From Microbacterium trichothecenolyticum (GTDB lineage Bacteria; Actinomycetota; Actinomycetes; Actinomycetales; Microbacteriaceae): 64,000 nt of DNA. The notes beneath the pieces are model-generated. The model searched no databases. It was not told the origin of the DNA and saw nothing but the letters and a program-made list of their open reading frames with translations. Shown in pieces: positions 63,268 through 64,000 of the stretch; within the stretch, counting starts at the first letter, position 1; each line of letters opens with the position of its first letter. Location: NCBI RefSeq assembly GCF_000956465.1, contig NZ_JYJA01000031.1, positions 100,944 through 164,943 on the forward strand, in the 5' to 3' direction. The position numbers and the translations under genes are program-made.

Positions 63268-64000
63268 CTAGGCGGACCTGGCCCGTCTGAGCTCGCGCAG
63301 CAGGAGCCGGTTGGGCCCTCGCCACTGCCCGCGCGGGTCGATCCAGGCCGGTGGTCGCACGTGCGGCATGCCGTCGATCATGCGGATCTCCCATCCGCTG
63401 GTCTCGATGCCGTGGTGATGGTGCCAGCACAGCAGCACCCCGTTGTCGACCGAGGTGGGACCGCCCTTGGCCCAGTCGACGACATGATGCACCTCGCACC
63501 ACGCCGCCGGGACGGTGCAGCCGGGGATGATGCAGCCGCCGTCACGAACGCCGATCGCCTTGCGCTGCCAATGGTTGAACACCCGGTCCTCGACGACCAG
63601 CGCTTTGATGGCGCCGGTGCCGGTGAGGGTGAGCCGGTGAATGGTGCCGTGGCAGCCGACATGCCTCGCGAACGAGGCCGGTACCGGTACCGGACCACCG
63701 GCGGACTCCACGAACGCCACGCCGTCGGGGTCGGCCAGGTCCTCGACGGTGGTGGTGACGATCAGCGTCGGCGCGGCCCCGCCCAGCGTCGGCGTCGCGG
63801 CCGCACCCGCCGCGACCGACAGGATCGACGCGAACGCGTCGTGCCGCTTCTGGTCCGCGGTCCGCGGATCCCCCACCCGCTCCGCCGCCTCGCCGGTCGC
63901 GGCTTCAGCCTCGCAATCGACGAAGCGGGGCCCGCTGTCCTGCACCCGCGGATTCAGGTGCGCGTCCATCAGCCGATCGAACTGCGCCGCGACGTCGTCG
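63268..64000 (-). CDS. HNH endonuclease-domain protein, DUF222 type (N-terminus outside window)
   Basis: About 244 C-terminal residues are visible and the frame is open to the right edge, so the N-terminal DUF222 part is missing. The HNH motif lies in GGCIIPGCTVPAAWCEVHHV and VLLCWHHHHGIE, with the Cys-x4-Cys pair, the His-His and the later His cluster. These proteins occur in many copies in Microbacteriaceae and related genera; whether they act as nucleases in vivo is unclear, and some belong to mobile DNA. No sign of mobility is seen here. Confidence 0.88.
   Translation of the reverse strand, partial: DDVAAQFDRLMDAHLNPRVQDSGPRFVDCEAEAATGEAAERVGDPRTADQKRHDAFASILSVAAGAAATPTLGGAAPTLIVTTTVEDLADPDGVAFVESAGGPVPVPASFARHVGCHGTIHRLTLTGTGAIKALVVEDRVFNHWQRKAIGVRDGGCIIPGCTVPAAWCEVHHVVDWAKGGPTSVDNGVLLCWHHHHGIETSGWEIRMIDGMPHVRPPAWIDPRGQWRGPNRLLLRELRRARSA

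Noticed and set aside
63268..64000. HNH gene as evidence of a mobile element at the right edge
   Set aside because: DUF222-HNH genes are abundant chromosomal families in these bacteria; no transposase, repeat or att site is visible.

Overview
The window is a very GC-rich, gene-dense bacterial chromosome segment: no gap exceeds about 220 bases, ATGA/GTGA overlaps are common, GTG starts are frequent, and many genes have a -10-like TAnnnT hexamer 5-8 nt before the start codon and no Shine-Dalgarno (leaderless mRNAs). Protein content and gene order fit an actinobacterium of the Microbacteriaceae, most likely Microbacterium or a close relative; this is inferred from the proteins, not from an rRNA gene. 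There is one tRNA, and no CRISPR array, insertion sequence, integrase or prophage.

Layout. 1-4.4 kb: start of leuB, a TetR/MFS efflux pair, and serA. 4.5-10.8 kb: two small membrane proteins, a peptidoglycan-binding-repeat protein, a large secreted lamin-tail/metallophosphoesterase, cutC and a 68-residue protein. 11-15.2 kb: a 1412-residue membrane-anchored SARP/nSTAND regulator with its own 11-bp-phased repeat operator. 15.3-27.6 kb: a Tat-exported 5'-nucleotidase, then a sugar locus (second cutC, GH29 alpha-L-fucosidase, M81 protein, ROK kinase, two permeases and a solute-binding lipoprotein) with a divergent ROK regulator and a second GH29 fucosidase. 27.7-32.9 kb: ilvD-ilvB-ilvN-ilvC. 33-35.3 kb: otsA-otsB (trehalose). 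35.7-48.1 kb: acid/ketone-body catabolism: thiolase and 3-oxoacid CoA-transferase with an IclR regulator, then hydrolase, 3-hydroxybutyrate dehydrogenase, TetR, acyl-CoA synthetase and a five-gene Liv-type ABC transporter. 48.3-51.4 kb: MarR-MFS pair, flavin monooxygenase, tRNA-Lys. 51.5-58.3 kb: hisN, a lipoprotein and a four-gene operon of hybrid histidine kinase, response regulator, response regulator/nucleotide cyclase and PGM1-like ATP-grasp ligase. 58.4-64 kb: ChrB-like and YaeQ-like genes, Nudix hydrolase, zinc-ribbon SDR, an isolated SH3-like small protein, an NTF2-like protein, an MDR oxidoreductase and a truncated HNH protein.

How the parts work together. The ilv genes, serA and leuB are amino-acid synthesis genes on one strand, but accessory blocks separate ilvC from serA and serA from leuB. 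The sugar locus appears to import a fucosylated saccharide and cleave it inside the cell; a palindrome shared by its two promoter regions suggests one ROK-controlled regulon. The catabolic block could take up an acid, activate it, oxidise 3-hydroxybutyrate and feed acetyl-CoA.

The parts I find least explained by known systems are the kinase/cyclase/ATP-grasp operon, the membrane-tethered SARP-nSTAND-propeller regulator with its repeats, and the two cutC genes each lying just upstream of a secreted phosphoesterase gene.
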